Part shown: positions 13,774 to 21,823 of the stretch, in pieces
Numbering within the stretch: position 1 is the first letter of the stretch
How the letters are laid out: every line of letters starts with the position of its first letter
Source: CAZEHJ01 sp964512485
GTDB lineage: Bacteria; Bacteroidota; Rhodothermia; Rhodothermales; UBA10348
Length of the DNA stretch: 21,837 bases
Assembly (NCBI GenBank): GCA_964512485.1
Contig: CAZEHJ010000063.1
Coordinates: 1 to 21,837 of the forward strand
Direction: 5' to 3'
Position numbers and translations under genes: made by a program
The notes under the pieces: model-generated
Database searches by the model: none
Told to the model about the DNA's origin: nothing
The model's input: the letters and a program-made list of their open reading frames with translations, nothing else

Positions 13774-14343
13774 CTCGTTAGTCAACGCGTTCTCTTTCTT
13801 ATTATCGTCCTGGCCGTCGCTGCGACCGGGTGTCAGATGCATGAATCTGGTGTCACGGTTCAGACATTGCTCGACGAAGAAGCTCCGACCTCAGAAAGCT
13901 GGTCGCCGAATATGCACATTTCCGAGAATGGACTGCCTCGGCTTCACATGAAAGCAGACTACATGGCGCGGTACGAGACTCCCGACAGTACCTACATGAT
14001 AATGACGGCATTGGATGGTGCATCCAAGCGGGTACGCGTATCCATTTTTGATTCCGAAGGAGATTCGTCAGCCGTTGTGACCTCGGATCGAATAACGTAT
14101 TTCGAACGGGCACGCAGGTTTGTGGCCGAAGGAGGAGTAGTAGTACAAGCGCAGAACGACAGATGGTTGTTCAGCGAGCATCTGGCTTGGACAGAAATTA
14201 ACTCCAGAGTTCGAACTCCCGGATTTGCAACGATACAGACCCCTTCCGAGACACTATCGGGCTATGGCCTCGATGCCGACGAGGATCTTCAGGATTTCAG
14301 TCTTGCCCGTGTGAGCGGGGTAGTTATGGTGGAAGATGAGTAG
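13768..14343 (+). CDS. lptC: LPS export protein LptC family
   Basis: 191 residues. The N-terminus MSLVSQRVLFLIIVLAVAATGC ends in a lipobox-like ATGC (Cys22), so it may be lipid-anchored, as is usual for LptC of Bacteroidota-type bacteria rather than the single-helix anchor of E. coli. The beta-jellyroll pattern is visible: PNMHISENGLPRLHMKADYMARYETPDSTYMI, VRVSIFDSEGDSSAVVTSDRITYFERARRFVAEGGVVVQAQNDRWLFSEHLAWTEINSRVRTPGFATI. The segment D-x-x-G-x-x-x-x-x-x-SD-x-I-x-Y is family-typical. LptC bridges the inner-membrane transporter LptBFG to LptA in the periplasm. It overlaps the next gene, an OstA/LptA-like protein, by 8 bases, and LptB follows, which supports the assignment. Confidence 0.88.
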   Translation: MSLVSQRVLFLIIVLAVAATGCQMHESGVTVQTLLDEEAPTSESWSPNMHISENGLPRLHMKADYMARYETPDSTYMIMTALDGASKRVRVSIFDSEGDSSAVVTSDRITYFERARRFVAEGGVVVQAQNDRWLFSEHLAWTEINSRVRTPGFATIQTPSETLSGYGLDADEDLQDFSLARVSGVVMVEDE

Positions 14344-15727
14344 AGTATTTTTTCTTTTCGTTTTTCTGATGCTTGGGGTTGGAAGTGTTAACGCACAGGA
14401 CGCGCAGGAGACACGAGAGATTCAGGTATCGTTCGATTCGCTTTCCGCAACAACCATCGACGGCCGTTCTGTTTCCGAGTGGTTGAGACCGGTATTTCTG
14501 CATGAGGATACTCAGCTGACCGCGAATAACGGCTTGGATGAAGGAAACGGATACGTTCGGTTTTGGGGCAATGTGAGAATCGTTGAGAAAGAGGACACTA
14601 TCTGGACAGACAGGCTCCGGTATCACAAAGACACCAAAGTCGGGTTTGCCGAAGGCAATGTCCTGATGACCGATGGGTCCGTTCAGCTTCGTTCTCCCAG
14701 TGCGACGCATTATTCAGATGACGATCTGACGCAGTTCGAAGAGGGGGTCGAATATTCCGACAGTACGACGGTTTTGGTTGCTGATCAGGCTGTGTATCGA
14801 TCGGAGACCAATCAGGCGGAATTCAGCCAACACGTGGTGCTGAAACAGGAAGGATTGACCATGCAGGCTGATTCGCTCAGCTATTTTCGAGATCAAGAAA
14901 TTTCACGCGCCTGGGGTGGAATCCTTGTCACGCGAATCGACTCCCTCGACTCATCTCTGACTCACATTCTCGCTGACAGCCTGTTTCGAGACGCGGCCCG
15001 AGACTCCATCGCCGTTTCAGGACGCGCACGGATGGCCATGATCGACCCGGAAGAGGCAGACACCGTATTTGTAAGTGCCCGCAGAATTGTGCTGCAGAAA
15101 GACGACCATATGACAGCCACAGACTCGGTGATTGTTTCGTCTACGACATACGACATCATGGGTGATTCCCTCCACACATATGAAGGGCCCGATGGATTCC
15201 GGGTGAGCGAAATAAGAGGGAATCCGATGGCCTGGGTAGAACAGTCGCAGATCGTGGCAGGATATCTGAAGCTGGTTGCCGCCTCCGAGGCCGATTCCTT
15301 GTTCGGCGAACAGGAAGTGTTCGTGGCCACGATGGATTCAGTCACGGCACGCGTAAACCAACTCAAGGGTGAAAACCTGAAGATTACGATCGTGCAGGAT
15401 TCAGTCAGGACGATTCAGGTCGAGGGCAACGCGGAGGCAGTGATGTTTTTTCAGCAGGAAGAAGGAGGAGATACCGTTGGTTTCCGCGGTTCGGGAGATG
15501 GAATGACGTTCGATTTCCAGTCGGGAGCCATCGACAGGGTTGGATTTTATGAGGGTGTCGAAGGGACGTATTATGCCGGGCATCTCCTTGACCAACTCTT
15601 GAATCTTGCGGGTTATATTTACGAGCCCGACACTCGTCCTTCTCGCTTTGAAATGGCATTCAACTTCTGGTCTGAATACGGAAGAGCGATTGTCCCGTCG
15701 TCGGGAAATGAATCAACGGACCGATAA
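14336..15727 (+). CDS. OstA/LptA-like periplasmic LPS transport protein
   Basis: 463 residues. A Sec signal (MSRVFFLFVFLMLGVGSVNA, cut near residue 20) precedes a long series of beta-jellyroll repeats of the OstA/LptA type: NNGLDEGNGYVRFWGNVRIVEKEDTIWTDRLRYHKDTKVGFAEGNVLMTDG, then VLVADQAVYRSETNQAEFSQHVVLKQEGLTMQADSLSYF and further copies at FVSARRIVLQ. The alternation of D-T-x-x-A-D-x-x-x-Y with G-N-V is typical. Bacteroidota carry such large OstA-like proteins instead of a 180-residue LptA; they should form the periplasmic bridge for LPS between LptC and the outer-membrane LptD. It starts 8 bases before the lptC stop and is followed 9 bases later by the lptB gene, so this is one tightly packed operon. 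lptD, lptF and lptG are not in the window. Confidence 0.85.
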   Translation: MSRVFFLFVFLMLGVGSVNAQDAQETREIQVSFDSLSATTIDGRSVSEWLRPVFLHEDTQLTANNGLDEGNGYVRFWGNVRIVEKEDTIWTDRLRYHKDTKVGFAEGNVLMTDGSVQLRSPSATHYSDDDLTQFEEGVEYSDSTTVLVADQAVYRSETNQAEFSQHVVLKQEGLTMQADSLSYFRDQEISRAWGGILVTRIDSLDSSLTHILADSLFRDAARDSIAVSGRARMAMIDPEEADTVFVSARRIVLQKDDHMTATDSVIVSSTTYDIMGDSLHTYEGPDGFRVSEIRGNPMAWVEQSQIVAGYLKLVAASEADSLFGEQEVFVATMDSVTARVNQLKGENLKITIVQDSVRTIQVEGNAEAVMFFQQEEGGDTVGFRGSGDGMTFDFQSGAIDRVGFYEGVEGTYYAGHLLDQLLNLAGYIYEPDTRPSRFEMAFNFWSEYGRAIVPSSGNESTDR

Positions 15728-15736
15728 CCAGAATTC

Positions 15737-16795
15737 ATGGCACTTCAGGAGATAGAGCAGGCACTTGAGTTCTTCAAGGAAGGACAACCTGAACAGGCGA
15801 TTCCTCTTCTTGAGAGTATCGTCGAGTCGGTGCCTACATACGTAATCGCGCATGTTCTTCTCGCTCAGGCCTACGAAGCCGATCTTCAGGAAGCGAAAGC
15901 CATTCAGGCGTGGCGCGATGCGTATCGAATGATTCCAAATAGCCCATTGTTACCGTTGGCTGACGAGGAAGACGTCGACGCGTTCATGGACGAAGTCGTC
16001 AGAAAAGCGACGGGCGCGGAAGAAGAAGTGGTTACGCCAGAACAGCCGGTCCAAACGGGCGGCCTGGTTCTGAAGACCGAAGGATTGGTCAAGCGCTACA
16101 AGAAACGCTCAGTCGTGAAGGCCGTCGAGCTGAATGTGCGACAGGGTGAAATTGTCGGACTGTTAGGCCCCAACGGTGCTGGGAAAACCACGACATTTTA
16201 CATGATCGTCGGAATGATTCGCCCTGATGGAGGTAAGGTCATACTGGGAGACGAGGACATTACAAAGCTGCCCATGTACGAACGCGCGCGAAAGGGTATT
16301 GGCTATCTGGCTCAGGAAGCCTCCATCTTCTCCCACCTCAGCGTGGAGGAAAATCTATCTGCAGTTCTCGAGTATCAGCCCATTTCCCGGACCGAGCGAA
16401 GGGAAAGGGTCGAAGAACTGATCGCTGAATTTCGGCTCGAAAAAGTTCGTCGTTCCAAGGGATATACGCTATCGGGCGGCGAGCGACGCAGAACCGAAAT
16501 TGCCAGGGCACTGGCAACAAAACCATCCTTTTTTCTTCTTGATGAGCCGTTTGCCGGAGTCGATCCCATCGCCGTTGAAGACATACAGACGATTGTCGCT
16601 CGACTGAAGCAAAGAGGCATCGGTGTTTTGATAACGGATCACAATGTTCACGAGACACTGGCCATCACTGATCGCGCCTATCTCTTGTATGAAGGCATGA
16701 TTCTGAAGCAGGGATCGGCCGAATCTCTGGCCTCAGATCCAGAGGTGCGCCGAAGGTATCTGGGCGAGAAGTTCAAGCTGGAAAGGTATCAATAA
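15737..16795 (+). CDS. lptB: LPS export ATPase LptB with N-terminal TPR extension
   Basis: 352 residues; LptB is usually about 240. Residues 1-70 form two TPR-like helical pairs (ALEFFKEGQPEQAIPLLESI, then AHVLLAQAYEADLQEAKAIQAWRDAYRMIPNSP), joined by an acidic linker (about 71-108). The ABC ATPase starts at about 109: Walker A GPNGAGKTTT (144-153), Q-loop YLAQEAS (Gln193), signature TLSGGERRR (245-), Walker B FFLLDEPFAGVDP (265-277) and H-loop ITDHNV (His302). The order KTTTFYMIVGMIRPDGG, DITKLPMYERARKGIGYLAQEASIF is characteristic of LptB. It powers LPS extraction through LptFG at the inner membrane. It follows the OstA-like gene by 9 bases, and the ATG at 15737 is the only start that fits. 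No break is visible between the TPR part and the ATPase, so the fusion looks genuine. Confidence 0.9.
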   Translation: MALQEIEQALEFFKEGQPEQAIPLLESIVESVPTYVIAHVLLAQAYEADLQEAKAIQAWRDAYRMIPNSPLLPLADEEDVDAFMDEVVRKATGAEEEVVTPEQPVQTGGLVLKTEGLVKRYKKRSVVKAVELNVRQGEIVGLLGPNGAGKTTTFYMIVGMIRPDGGKVILGDEDITKLPMYERARKGIGYLAQEASIFSHLSVEENLSAVLEYQPISRTERRERVEELIAEFRLEKVRRSKGYTLSGGERRRTEIARALATKPSFFLLDEPFAGVDPIAVEDIQTIVARLKQRGIGVLITDHNVHETLAITDRAYLLYEGMILKQGSAESLASDPEVRRRYLGEKFKLERYQ

Positions 16796-16815
16796 GGAAC
16801 AGCCCCCTATTCCAC

Positions 16816-16835
16816 GGGTCTACAAGGCCCTTTTT
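16816..16835 (+). terminator. Candidate intrinsic terminator after lptB
   Basis: GGGTC (16816-16820) pairs with GGCCC (16826-16830) through one G-U wobble, with a 5-nt loop, followed by TTTTT. The stem is short but the T-run is complete. It ends the LPS transport operon 20 bases after the lptB stop and separates it from tyrS. Confidence 0.5.
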
Positions 16836-16905
16836 AATCGCTGAACGCGAATCACATTTATTGCGGCCACGACGACATCGAAAAGCTGCTGACAATCCCG
16901 ACCAA

Positions 16906-18204
16906 ATGAGCTCCCAGGGCAACATTTACGACGAATTTGAATGGCGTGGTCTGCTCTACGATGCCACGCCAGGACTGAAAGAGATCCTGGCCAAGGAATC
17001 CGTGAATGCATACATCGGATTTGATCCGACGGCATCGAGTCTTCACGTTGGTTCCCTGCTGCCCATCATGGGTTTGGCGAGGCTGCAGCGATTCGGGCAT
17101 ACGCCCATCGCATTGGTAGGCGGCGGTACGGGGTTGATTGGGGATCCAAGCGGAAAGACTGCAGAGCGACAACTGCTGACACCAGAAAAGGTCCAGGAAA
17201 ACCTCGAAGGGATAAAGAGCCAGTTATCCCACTTTCTAGACTTTGAGTCGAGCGAGAATCCGGCCAAAATGGTCAACAATCTGGATTGGCTCGGGCAGCT
17301 CCAACTGATCGATTTTCTTCGTGATGTGGGAAAGCACTTCACTGTCAACTACATGCTGTCGAAGGAATCAGTCAAGAGGCGTATCGAGTCAGAAGACGGT
17401 ATCTCCTACACTGAGTTCACGTACATGATGCTTCAGGCGTACGACTTTCTGGAGCTGAATCAGCGTCAGAATTGCATTTTACAGCTGGGAGGAAGCGATC
17501 AGTGGGGAAATATTCTGGCTGGTGCAGATCTGATTCGTCGCGTGAACGGAAAAAAGGCACACGGACTCGTTTTTCCGCTGGTCACCAACTCTTCGGGCAC
17601 CAAGTTCGGAAAAACTGAATCTGGGACGGTCTGGCTGGATCCGGAGCGGACATCCCCGTACAAATTCTATCAGTTCTGGCTGAACACCGACGATCGGGAT
17701 GTAATTCACTACCTGAAGGCATTTACCTGGTTGAACAGAGACGAAATCGAGGGGCTGGGCAAAGAAGTCGCGGAACGCCCGGGCGCTCGATCAGCTCAGA
17801 AGACGCTCGCACGTCTGGTCACGTCCATGCTGCACGGTGAGTCAGAGCTGGAAAAAGCTGAAGCAGCCTCGAAGGTGCTCTTCGGAGGAGCACTGGAAGA
17901 CCTAGGCGTGGGCGATCTGAAGGATATTTTCGAAGACGTTCCTTCAACAGTGATATCTGGTTCCGAGTTTGAAGGAGAGGGTATAGGAGTGCTGGATCTT
18001 TGCAGCAGGACGGGTATTACGGCCTCGAATGGCGAAGCGCGCAGACTCATCCGGCAAGGTGGCCTTTTCGTCAATAACACCCGTAGTGAAGACGAGAATC
18101 GACGCCTTACGATCGGGGACAGTATCGAAAACGAGCTCATTGTTTTGCGCAAAGGCAAAAAGACCTTCCATCTAGTTCAGATCGGGGAGGAGAATCGGGC
18201 ATGA
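16906..18204 (+). CDS. tyrS: Tyrosyl-tRNA synthetase
   Basis: 432 residues from the ATG at 16906; a TTG 45 bases upstream would add 15 arginine-rich, unconserved residues and was rejected. It charges tRNA-Tyr with tyrosine. Class I motifs are present: IGFDPTASSLHVGSLLP (HIGH-type HVGS at 47-50) and TKFGKTESGTVWLDPERTSPYKFYQFW (KMSKS-type KFGKT at 233-237). VGGGTGLIGDPSGKTAERQLL and YDFLELNQRQNCILQLGGSDQWGNI are the usual tyrosine-site segments. A C-terminal S4 RNA-binding domain is seen (TASNGEARRLIRQGGLFVNN). The length and KFGKT form place it in the main bacterial TyrS group. It overlaps aroF by 4 bases (ATGA), so the two are coupled. Confidence 0.97.
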   Translation: MSSQGNIYDEFEWRGLLYDATPGLKEILAKESVNAYIGFDPTASSLHVGSLLPIMGLARLQRFGHTPIALVGGGTGLIGDPSGKTAERQLLTPEKVQENLEGIKSQLSHFLDFESSENPAKMVNNLDWLGQLQLIDFLRDVGKHFTVNYMLSKESVKRRIESEDGISYTEFTYMMLQAYDFLELNQRQNCILQLGGSDQWGNILAGADLIRRVNGKKAHGLVFPLVTNSSGTKFGKTESGTVWLDPERTSPYKFYQFWLNTDDRDVIHYLKAFTWLNRDEIEGLGKEVAERPGARSAQKTLARLVTSMLHGESELEKAEAASKVLFGGALEDLGVGDLKDIFEDVPSTVISGSEFEGEGIGVLDLCSRTGITASNGEARRLIRQGGLFVNNTRSEDENRRLTIGDSIENELIVLRKGKKTFHLVQIGEENRA

Positions 18205-19217
18205 TTATCGTAATGCGAGTCGGTGCCAGTGAAACGCAGATTGAATCTGTTATTTCAACTCTGAATGATCACGGATTTGATGTGCATCGGTCCAGTGGCA
18301 GCGAGCGCACCGTTCTCGGAGCAGTCGGAGTCAGACCGGAATTTGATCCTCGTCATCTCCAGTTGCTCGACGGCGTCTCCAACGTGCATCGCGTTTCTGA
18401 ACCCTACAAGTTTGCCAGTCGATCTTGGAAGACGGAACCGACCCAGGCAAAAGTAGGCGACGTGATGATAGGTGGTGAGGAAATCATCGTGATGGCAGGT
18501 CCATGTTCGGTTGAATCCGAAGAACAGATCCACGATTGTGCGAAGCATGTTGCCGCTGCAGGTGCCCGCATCCTGAGAGGTGGAGCTTTCAAACCGCGCT
18601 CATCGCCCTATGCTTTTCAGGGTTTGGGTGAAAGAGCGTTGATCATGATGCGTGATGCTGCCGACGCGAATGGTCTCGCTGTAGTCTCGGAGATTATGGA
18701 GCCATCACAAGCTGACCTGATGGTCAAGCATGTTGATATGCTCCAGATCGGTGCACGCAACATGCAGAACTATTCTTTGCTGCGCGCGGCTGGAAGAACC
18801 GGGCTTCCGGTCTTTTTGAAAAGAGGACTGTCGGCAACGATCCAAGAATGGTTGATGAGTGCCGAGTACATACTGGCCGAAGACAATCCCAATGTTGTGC
18901 TGTGTGAGCGAGGGATTCGGACGTTCGAAACGTACACCCGAAACACGCTGGACCTTTCTGCAGTCCCGGTCATCAAGGCGAAGAGTCACCTGCCTATCGT
19001 GGTCGATCCGAGTCATGGGACGGGTATTCGAAATAAGGTGTTGCCCATGGCCCGTGCTGGCGTTGCGGCGGGAGCGGACGGCCTCATGATTGAAGTCCAT
19101 CCGAATCCGGAAGAAGCACTCAGCGACGGCCCCCAGTCATTGCATTTCTATCAGTTCGACGAGTTGATGGTTCAAATCAGACAAATCGCAACAGCCATCG
19201 GCCGATCGATAAACTGA
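18201..19217 (+). CDS. aroF: 3-deoxy-7-phosphoheptulonate synthase (DAHP synthase)
   Basis: 338 residues. It joins phosphoenolpyruvate and erythrose-4-phosphate, the first step of the shikimate pathway. It is of the type I-beta (Thermotoga/Bacillus-like) group. An N-terminal ferredoxin-like regulatory domain (about 1-75, MIIVMRVGASETQIESVIST) precedes the barrel. Core motifs are VMAGPCSVES, ARILRGGAFKPRSSPYAFQGLG, MLQIGARNMQN, VFLKRG, CERGIRTFETYTRNTLDLSAVPV, VDPSHGTG and IEVHPNPEEALSDGPQSL. The metal ligands Cys102, His272, Glu298 and Asp309 fall at the positions recalled for the T. maritima enzyme. The N-terminal domain gives feedback inhibition by tyrosine or phenylalanine in such enzymes. 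The 4-base overlap with tyrS ties an aromatic amino-acid step to the tyrosine charging gene. Confidence 0.95.
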   Translation: MIIVMRVGASETQIESVISTLNDHGFDVHRSSGSERTVLGAVGVRPEFDPRHLQLLDGVSNVHRVSEPYKFASRSWKTEPTQAKVGDVMIGGEEIIVMAGPCSVESEEQIHDCAKHVAAAGARILRGGAFKPRSSPYAFQGLGERALIMMRDAADANGLAVVSEIMEPSQADLMVKHVDMLQIGARNMQNYSLLRAAGRTGLPVFLKRGLSATIQEWLMSAEYILAEDNPNVVLCERGIRTFETYTRNTLDLSAVPVIKAKSHLPIVVDPSHGTGIRNKVLPMARAGVAAGADGLMIEVHPNPEEALSDGPQSLHFYQFDELMVQIRQIATAIGRSIN

Positions 19218-19381
19218 TTTTCGATCCGATATTGGGCGATTTCAATTCGAGATTTTTGGAAACCGGCAGGGTTTTTGTCGGTTTGGAAGAGGCTTTCGGA
19301 GCGAATTTCGGTATTTCGATCGAAAATGCGCCGAACTGAGCTGTAATCCCACTTTATGAGCTTGGATTCTACTTAGATACT
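19218..19381 (+). promoter_or_regulatory. glmS leader with hairpin and palindrome
   Basis: This 164-base gap holds a hairpin of 8 pairs (19260-19267 with 19277-19284: AAACCGGC and GTCGGTTT, one G-U) without a following T-tract, and a perfect 12-base palindrome TTTCGATCGAAA (19314-19325). TTTTCGATC at 19218-19226 repeats the right half of that palindrome in inverted form about 90 bases upstream. These could be an aroF stop/processing signal or a glmS operator. No glmS ribozyme pattern was recognised and no confident promoter box was found. Confidence 0.35.
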
Positions 19382-21214
19382 ATGTGCGGCATCGTTGGAT
19401 ACATAGGCGAAAGAGAGGCAACAGACGTCCTGATCAAGGGATTGTCTCGACTTGAGTATCGTGGATACGACTCTGCGGGCGTAGCCGTTGTGAACGGCCA
19501 CCTGGAAGTTCGAAAGAAAAAGGGCAAAATTGCGCATCTTTCCGGCGATTTGGCCAACAATGGACTTTCGGGCCGCATTGGAATCGGCCATACCCGTTGG
19601 GCCACGCACGGCGTACCGAACGATATCAACGCCCATCCCCACGAAAGCACAGATGGCAAATTTGCCCTGGTGCACAACGGGATAATCGAAAATTACACCG
19701 CGTTGCGGGAAAGCCTGGCATCGAGGGGTTACAAATTTAACAGCCAGACTGATACTGAAGTCCTCGTTCGGCTGATCGAGGATGTTCAAAAAAGCACAGG
19801 TCTTTCGCTCGGAAAAGCAGTTCGGCAGGCTTTGAGTCAGGTTCACGGTACGTACGGCATTGCGCTTGTTACGAGTGAAGATCCGGATATGCTCATCGCT
19901 GCGCGTAAAGGCTCTCCTCTGATCCTGGGTATTGGTGACGGCGAATATTTTCTTGGCTCGGATGCCGCTCCAATTGTCGAGTACACCCGCAAGGTTGTAT
20001 ATCTGAACGATGGCGAACTTGTGATCGTCCGGCGTGGCGGATTCAAAGTGTTTTCGGTAGACAATGTTACGCTGGACAAGACCGTCCATAAACTGGAATG
20101 GGATCTTGAGCAGATTGAGAAGGGCGGATATGAGCACTTCATGCTGAAAGAGATCATGGAGCAGCCGACCGCTCTGGAAAACTCCATGCGTGGTCGCGTG
20201 CTCGATGTTGAGCCCTTTATTCAACTCGGTGGATTGATGGATTCGATCGACCGACTGAAAGATGCCTCTCGCATCATCCTCTGTGCTTGTGGCACGTCCT
20301 GGCATGCCGCACTTGTTGGCGAATACCTGATCGAGAGTTTAGCTCGCATCCCCGTAGAGGTCGAATATGCGTCCGAATTCAGGTATCGCAACCCGATACT
20401 TCGCAAAGACGATGCAGTCGTCGTAATCTCCCAGAGTGGAGAAACCGCGGATACACTGGCAGCGGTGCGGGAGGCTCAGAACCAGAATGTGCCGGTATTT
20501 GGAATCTGCAATACCGTTGGATCGACGATTGCCAGAGAAACAGACGCAGGCGTCTATCTGCATGCGGGTCCTGAAATCGGTGTCGCCTCCACAAAAGCGT
20601 TTACCGCTCAGGTCAATGTTCTGGCGCAACTCGCGCTGAAGCTGGCCTGTTGCAATACGATGGACGAGGCAACGACACGGGAATATGCCGAGGAATTGAA
20701 GGCGATTCCGGCGAAGATCGAACAGGTGTTGGCTTCAGCCGAATCCATTGAAAAGATCGCACAGGTTTATCGATACGCGTCCAATTTTCTCTACCTGGGC
20801 CGCGGCCCCAACTTTCCGGTAGCGCTCGAAGGCGCTCTCAAGCTGAAGGAGATTTCCTACATACACGCTGAAGGATATCCGGCAGCCGAAATGAAGCATG
20901 GCCCGATCGCATTGATCGACCAGTTCATGCCCGTCGTATTCATTGCGACGAAAGACAGCACGTACGAGAAGGTGATTTCAAACATCGAAGAAACGGTTGC
21001 CCGAAGCGGTATCGTAATAGCGATCACTGACGAAGGGAATGGTGAACTCGATGATCTGTGCGAGCACGTTATCCGCGTTCCCCAAACGAAGGAGCTTCTC
21101 AGCCCGTTGCTGACAGTCATTCCTCTGCAACTGCTCTCATATTATATAGCCGTTCTTCGAGGATGTGATGTGGATCAGCCAAGGAATCTGGCCAAGAGTG
21201 TTACTGTCGAGTAG
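19382..21214 (+). CDS. glmS: Glucosamine-6-phosphate synthase (isomerizing)
   Basis: 610 residues, full length for the family. It converts fructose-6-phosphate and glutamine to glucosamine-6-phosphate, the entry step to UDP-GlcNAc for peptidoglycan and LPS. The N-terminal glutaminase domain begins MCGIVGYIG (nucleophile Cys2, exposed after Met removal) with LEYRGYDSAGVAV, GIGHTRWATHG and ALVHNGIIENY. The two SIS sugar-isomerase domains show ILCACGTSWHA, VVISQSGETADTLAA and GVASTKAFTAQV, then LGRGPNFPVALEGALKLKEISYIHAEGYPAAEMKHGPIALI. The end, DVDQPRNLAKSVTVE, is the conserved C-terminal tail that closes over the active site. It is 164 bases after aroF, so it may have its own promoter, and it is followed by a strong terminator. 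Confidence 0.98.
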   Translation: MCGIVGYIGEREATDVLIKGLSRLEYRGYDSAGVAVVNGHLEVRKKKGKIAHLSGDLANNGLSGRIGIGHTRWATHGVPNDINAHPHESTDGKFALVHNGIIENYTALRESLASRGYKFNSQTDTEVLVRLIEDVQKSTGLSLGKAVRQALSQVHGTYGIALVTSEDPDMLIAARKGSPLILGIGDGEYFLGSDAAPIVEYTRKVVYLNDGELVIVRRGGFKVFSVDNVTLDKTVHKLEWDLEQIEKGGYEHFMLKEIMEQPTALENSMRGRVLDVEPFIQLGGLMDSIDRLKDASRIILCACGTSWHAALVGEYLIESLARIPVEVEYASEFRYRNPILRKDDAVVVISQSGETADTLAAVREAQNQNVPVFGICNTVGSTIARETDAGVYLHAGPEIGVASTKAFTAQVNVLAQLALKLACCNTMDEATTREYAEELKAIPAKIEQVLASAESIEKIAQVYRYASNFLYLGRGPNFPVALEGALKLKEISYIHAEGYPAAEMKHGPIALIDQFMPVVFIATKDSTYEKVISNIEETVARSGIVIAITDEGNGELDDLCEHVIRVPQTKELLSPLLTVIPLQLLSYYIAVLRGCDVDQPRNLAKSVTVE

Positions 21215-21267
21215 ACGATTCGGCCGAACAGCAGAATTTGGATGTGGTCCAAAGAGGACCAAAAAAT

Positions 21268-21305
21268 AAGCGCGTCTGCCTGAGGGCAGACGCGCTTTAT
21301 CTTTA
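21268..21305. terminator. Strong bidirectional intrinsic terminator after glmS
   Basis: GCGCGTCTGCC (21270-21280) pairs perfectly with GGCAGACGCGC (21285-21295) around loop TGAG, extended by two A-T pairs. An A-rich stretch precedes it and TTTATCTTT follows. It lies 53 bases past the glmS stop and can also stop minus-strand transcription coming from 21428-21823. A second small hairpin (TGGTCC at 21245-21250 with GGACCA at 21256-21261) sits just upstream. Confidence 0.92.
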
Positions 21306-21427
21306 ACCGAAGATTCCTGCAAGCAGGACAAAGTCTATATAAAAGGAGGGTCTGTGGCTGTCTGAGCTCTCGCCGTTGGACGGGCCTGATGCTTCAACCG
21401 GCCCGCACCCTTGAGAGAGATCTGTGC

Positions 21428-21823
21428 CTACGGGACCTGGACTCCAGCAGCTTTCTGTTCAAATACGGCGATGGGAGTCGTGCGTTCTTCACCGAATGCT
21501 GAACGCTGGTCAAGTTTCAGATCAAAAGCGGCGTAGGTCGCATCGCTGATGCTGTAGTTGCGGGTCGAATCGAATACGAGATAGGTTTCGCGGTCATTGA
21601 TCCACCAACTGACCCTTCGGGATTCGTTGGCTTCCTGCAAGGCCATTGCCAGGACTTGTTCGTCGTTCATTCCGACTTTCCGGAATGATTCAATTTCGAC
21701 CGGCATGGGCATGGTTGCCAGGCCATTGATCACATAGAATACTGTAAAACACGTGATCATCCAGAGAATCACTCCGCGAACAGAGTTCGAAGTAGTAATC
21801 CGGTGGTAAGGGGATGCGAGCAT
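21428..21823 (-). CDS. Unrecognised small membrane-anchored protein
   Basis: 131 residues. A short polar N-terminus (MLASPYHRITTSNSVRG) leads into one membrane helix, about 18-37 (VILWMITCFTVFYVINGLA). The rest is a soluble acidic domain: MNDEQVLAMALQEANESRRVSWWINDRETYLVFDSTRNYSISDATYAAFDLKLDQ. The N-terminal Arg pattern suggests the C-terminal domain faces the periplasm (inference). No family was recognised. The ATG at 21823 is 14 bases from the right edge, so a longer form starting outside the window cannot be fully excluded. Its transcript points toward the strong terminator after glmS. The 213-base gap (21215-21427) holds that terminator and a 6-bp GC-rich inverted repeat (CGGGCC / GGCCCG) near 21380-21405, nothing else. 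Confidence 0.6.
   Translation of the reverse strand: MLASPYHRITTSNSVRGVILWMITCFTVFYVINGLATMPMPVEIESFRKVGMNDEQVLAMALQEANESRRVSWWINDRETYLVFDSTRNYSISDATYAAFDLKLDQRSAFGEERTTPIAVFEQKAAGVQVP

Noticed and set aside
16861..16905. TTG start for TyrS
   Set aside because: The added 15 residues are Arg/Asp-rich and unlike any TyrS; the ATG at 16906 starts the normal N-terminus.
19218..19381. glmS ribozyme
   Set aside because: No conserved ribozyme core was recognised, and that ribozyme is mainly known from Gram-positive bacteria.
19373..20305. 310-residue minus-strand open frame over the glmS glutaminase domain
   Set aside because: It is a shadow of a full-length, highly conserved GlmS; the translated product has no recognisable pattern.
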